A stretch of 64,000 nucleotides of DNA from Perkinsela sp. pyNocScin1 (lineage: Eukaryota > Euglenozoa > Kinetoplastea > Prokinetoplastida > Perkinselidae): contig CAXHTR010000006.1 of the NCBI GenBank assembly GCA_964019655.1, positions 248,001 to 312,000 of the forward strand, in the 5' to 3' direction. Under the pieces are notes generated by a model. The model made no database searches. It was not told the DNA's origin and worked only from the letters and a program-made list of their open reading frames with translations. The number at the start of each line of letters is the position of its first letter. The first letter of the stretch is position 1. The position numbers were made by a program, and so were the translations under genes. Below are positions 61,679 to 64,000 of the stretch, in pieces.

Positions 61679-62932
61679 ATGTCCCTGCGCCGCTCCACGC
61701 CCCGCGCCTTCCGCGGCCTCCATTTTTTCGACGACGCAGTCCGCCGCCCCGGGCTCATCCCGCGCCAGACCGACCTGCCGATATCCCGCGTCGTCCAAGA
61801 AAAGCTCGAGCGTGAGCGCGAAGAGACCCACGCGCGCGTGCGCTCTCCCGAGTCCGTCGAGAAGCGTAAGCCCCTCACCAAGCGCACGGTCGCGGTCGTC
61901 GACGAGCGCTGGATCGGCGAGCCGCTCCTCTCCTACGCCCTCGACCAGCGCCCCGAGTGGGGCAAGGAGGTCATCTACAAGCTCATTCGCTCCGGGCACA
62001 TCTACCGCATGAACAACCAGAACGGGCGTAGCCTCTATGGCCCCGCCTCATCGCACATCGAGCGCAACCAGCTCGTCGTGCTCCCCGAGGCCCTCCCCGC
62101 GGGCATGGAGCGCTTCGTGCCGCTCTCCGCCGAGGAGTGCGCCCAGCCGCGGCGCCAGTTCAGCTCCCGCGTGCGCGCCCTCGCCGAGAACTGGGTCCTT
62201 TTCAAAAATGAACACGTCATCGTCCTCAACAAGCCGCCGGGCATCCCAATGCTCGCGCCGAAGGACGGCTCGATCAATATTCAGGATATGCTGCCGCTGT
62301 GGCGATACACGAAGGACATGCTACCAACGCCCGCGCACAGCCTCGACAAAGAGACGAGCGGCTGCCTGGTGCTCGCGCGCACGCCCTCGACGCAGCGCAT
62401 GCTCCATCACGCATTTATCAGGAAGAGCGTGCCCAACCAGTGCTACTGGGCGTTCCTAACAGAGACCCCGAAGTCGAAGTGCGCGCGAATCAAGATGCAC
62501 CTCGAGATTGACCGCCAGAAGGGCGGCGACCACGTCGTCGTCACCCCACGGCCGACGGAGCGCTCCAAGGCTTCGATCATAGAGTACGTCATCAACGAGC
62601 GCCTCGACAAGTACGGCGCTTGGGTGTCTTTCTACCCAATGACGTCGGTGCGCAACCAGATCCGCATCGGCGCCGCACACGCGCTCAAGTGCCCCATTTT
62701 TGGCGACGCGCGCTACGGTGGTGAGGCCGCATACCCGCAGGCCCTGCGGACGTTCTGGGACCCCGACAACAAGGGCGTGTCGCTGCACCTCCACCACCGC
62801 CGCGTGCAGCTGCCGTACAAGACGGCGTCCGGCGAGTGGATCTCCGTCGACGCGCCGCTGCACCCGCACATGAAGCGCACGTGGCAGCAGCTCGGGTGGA
62901 ACATAGACGCGCTCGACCCCTTTGTGATATAG
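61679..62932 (+). CDS. RluA-family RNA pseudouridine synthase
   Basis: 417 residues. The catalytic aspartate motif is HSLDKETSGCLVLART (R-L-D-K-x-T-S-G with Arg replaced by Ser). Other family blocks are VLNKPPGIPMLAP, PNQCYWAFL, VRNQIRIGAAHALKCPIFGD (the H-Q-I-R-x-H position reads N-Q-I-R-I-G) and VSLHLHHRRVQLPY. Before the domain is an S4-like segment (LIRSGHIYRMNNQNG). The N-terminus MSLRRSTPRAFRGLHFFDDA suits mitochondrial import, so it probably modifies mitochondrial rRNA or tRNA (RPUSD3/4-like). The ATG directly follows an uninterrupted pyrimidine tract, an unusual arrangement for a trans-spliced gene. Confidence 0.82.
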   Translation: MSLRRSTPRAFRGLHFFDDAVRRPGLIPRQTDLPISRVVQEKLEREREETHARVRSPESVEKRKPLTKRTVAVVDERWIGEPLLSYALDQRPEWGKEVIYKLIRSGHIYRMNNQNGRSLYGPASSHIERNQLVVLPEALPAGMERFVPLSAEECAQPRRQFSSRVRALAENWVLFKNEHVIVLNKPPGIPMLAPKDGSINIQDMLPLWRYTKDMLPTPAHSLDKETSGCLVLARTPSTQRMLHHAFIRKSVPNQCYWAFLTETPKSKCARIKMHLEIDRQKGGDHVVVTPRPTERSKASIIEYVINERLDKYGAWVSFYPMTSVRNQIRIGAAHALKCPIFGDARYGGEAAYPQALRTFWDPDNKGVSLHLHHRRVQLPYKTASGEWISVDAPLHPHMKRTWQQLGWNIDALDPFVI

Positions 62933-63409
62933 GGTGAAGAAAAGTTGTATGGAGAAATGGGACCGAAGAAGCGGCTTCATTTTTGAGCAAGTGAAAGCGA
63001 ATGGTGAAGGGGACGGTTAAGGAATTAGAAATGTACCAAGTATTTTCTGGGGCATTGTGGAAGTAGAAATCTTTCAAGAAAATGTTGCCCGATCTATCTA
63101 GTGGTTGAATATGGCGGTGCTGAAGCTTTCTATTAGCCATAGTCTCAGTCGTACAAGCTGCGATAAGTCGAAATTAATCCAGAAAGAAGTTGTTCAAAGT
63201 ACGAGCAGAAGGGGGCAAGTAAACTTTGTTTGGGAAAACTCATGACGACAATCGATGCAAATCACTGAGTTCTCATTCACTCCTCAGGCCGTTCGAAAAC
63301 TCAATAGCGATTCTCGCATTGGTAATCAGAGATGTAATATGACTTTGCATTCTCTCAACAAACTCGCACACTTTCCCTCTTCACTTCATTTCCTCTTCTT
63401 TCCCTTTCT
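62933..63409 (+). other. intergenic spacer
   Basis: 477 bases, AT-rich, ending in a 35-base pyrimidine-rich tract that touches the next ATG. Nothing else recognised. Confidence 0.4.
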
Positions 63410-64000
63410 ATGAACACACTATGCCCGAACGAGCCCCGCCTTCGCACGCTCGCCGATCTCCGCGCCTTCACGGCGTCCAAATTCTTCCAGAACGAATTCC
63501 TTGCCTTTCTTGACGCCCTGTGTGCGCGCATCCGCGGTGTAGCGCGCAATGCCAGAGAGAATCCTTCCGCTGCACCAATCATTTGCGCATTTCAAAAAGT
63601 ACTCGCTCGCATCAATGAAATAGCGCTGTCCATCCCGCTCGAATCGCGATGCGCCCACCGCTTCGGTAATCCAGCGTTCCGGCGCTTTGTGTCGGCTGTC
63701 GAAGAAACTGCCACTATTTTTGTTGAAAGTCTCACTGGTAGCCAAACTGCGTTGGACCTCGCTCCCATGGCGCTGTACCTTATCCGGAGCTTCGGAAACC
63801 CCGACCGCCTCGATTACGGCACCGGCCACGAGCTCAACTTCTTCGCGTGCATTTTCTGCTTCCAGCGCGCTGGGCTACTGCCCGCCGAGCTCTACCCAGC
63901 CGTCGTGAACAGCGTCTTATGGGACTACTTCGCCGTGGCCCGTAGCGTCATCCAGCGCTTCTCGCTCGAGCCCGCTGGCAGCCGCGGCGTGTGGGGCATC
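63410..64000 (+). CDS. PTPA: PP2A phosphatase activator PTPA, 3' partial
   Basis: 197 residues visible; the frame is open to the window end, so the C-terminal third is missing. The peptidyl-prolyl isomerase-type activator of protein phosphatase 2A shows its signatures: RFGNPAFRRFV, the invariant LDYGTGHELNFFACIF, LWDYFAVARSVIQRFSLEPA and AGSRGVWGI at the edge. It helps load metal into the PP2A catalytic subunit. The first ATG (63410) gives MNTLCPNEPRLRTLADLRAF, in good agreement with the family start. It is preceded by a pyrimidine tract without an intervening AG. Confidence 0.9.
   Translation, partial: MNTLCPNEPRLRTLADLRAFTASKFFQNEFLAFLDALCARIRGVARNARENPSAAPIICAFQKVLARINEIALSIPLESRCAHRFGNPAFRRFVSAVEETATIFVESLTGSQTALDLAPMALYLIRSFGNPDRLDYGTGHELNFFACIFCFQRAGLLPAELYPAVVNSVLWDYFAVARSVIQRFSLEPAGSRGVWGI

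Noticed and set aside
1-64000. tRNA genes, CRISPR arrays, insertion sequences or transposon ends
   Set aside because: I looked for tRNA B-box-like strings, regularly spaced repeats and terminal inverted repeats in the spacers and found none convincing; a covariance-model scan would be needed to exclude tRNAs.

Overview
The window reads as nuclear DNA of a kinetoplastid protist, most plausibly a reduced prokinetoplastid such as the endosymbiont Perkinsela; the genus is inference, because no alignment was possible. The evidence is as follows. About 45 genes are packed in long same-strand runs with short spacers and no visible introns. Many starts follow a pyrimidine tract plus AG, as expected for spliced-leader trans-splicing. 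Several products belong to kinetoplastid systems: a SNAP50-like subunit (in trypanosomes the SNAP complex drives spliced-leader RNA transcription), a VP39-type cap 2'-O-methyltransferase (cap-4 formation), and a Tc38-like mitochondrial DNA-binding protein built of ArdC-N modules. No flagellar gene was recognised.

Layout. 1-10.0 kb (+): CAF-1 subunit B, MYST acetyltransferase, an Mdm12-like SMP protein, eL29, Spb4/DDX55 helicase, Wee1-like kinase, SNAP50. 10.5-12.5 kb: a head-to-head pair of leucine-rich-repeat (LRR) genes, one broken by a stop codon, lying between two convergent boundaries. 13.3-37.3 kb (-): five more LRR genes with relics, then Kae1, a frame-broken phosphomevalonate kinase, the Tc38-like protein, a tubulin cofactor C domain protein, TRM6, another LRR gene and relic, a mitochondrial HMG-like protein, a pair of snoRNA-like repeats, SURF1, NOM1/Sgd1, a J-protein, tubulin cofactor A and a syntaxin. 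37.3-37.85 kb: divergent strand switch, the likely transcription start region. 37.85-64 kb (+): a NIF/FCP-type phosphatase, several large unidentified and probably mitochondrial proteins, eS17, the cap methyltransferase, a glycerol-3-phosphate-dehydrogenase-like protein, signal peptidase subunit SPC12, a UAA-type nucleotide-sugar transporter, uL16m, one LRR gene, an RluA-type pseudouridine synthase and the start of PTPA.

The most distinctive content is the LRR family: nine genes and at least two clear relics. Each protein has a short hydrophobic N-terminus, a cap with a W-x-G-V-x-C-like motif, and repeats of about 23 residues of the form G-(T/S)-(L/V/I)-D-L-x-x-L-P-x-x-L. Two subfamilies are visible, with pseudogenes beside intact copies, as expected of a birth-and-death family. 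In an endosymbiont, secreted LRR proteins could face the host; that is inference.

Other points of note are recurrent short upstream ORFs that touch or overlap the main AUG, two structured repeats exactly 240 bases apart carrying a stretch matching conserved LSU rRNA, a +1 frame break in an essential-pathway kinase, and an SMP/Mdm12-like protein in a lineage where ERMES is not expected. Base composition is mosaic: GC-rich genes at about 1-12.5 kb and after about 42.5 kb, and more AT-rich genes between, except around 25.5-28 kb.
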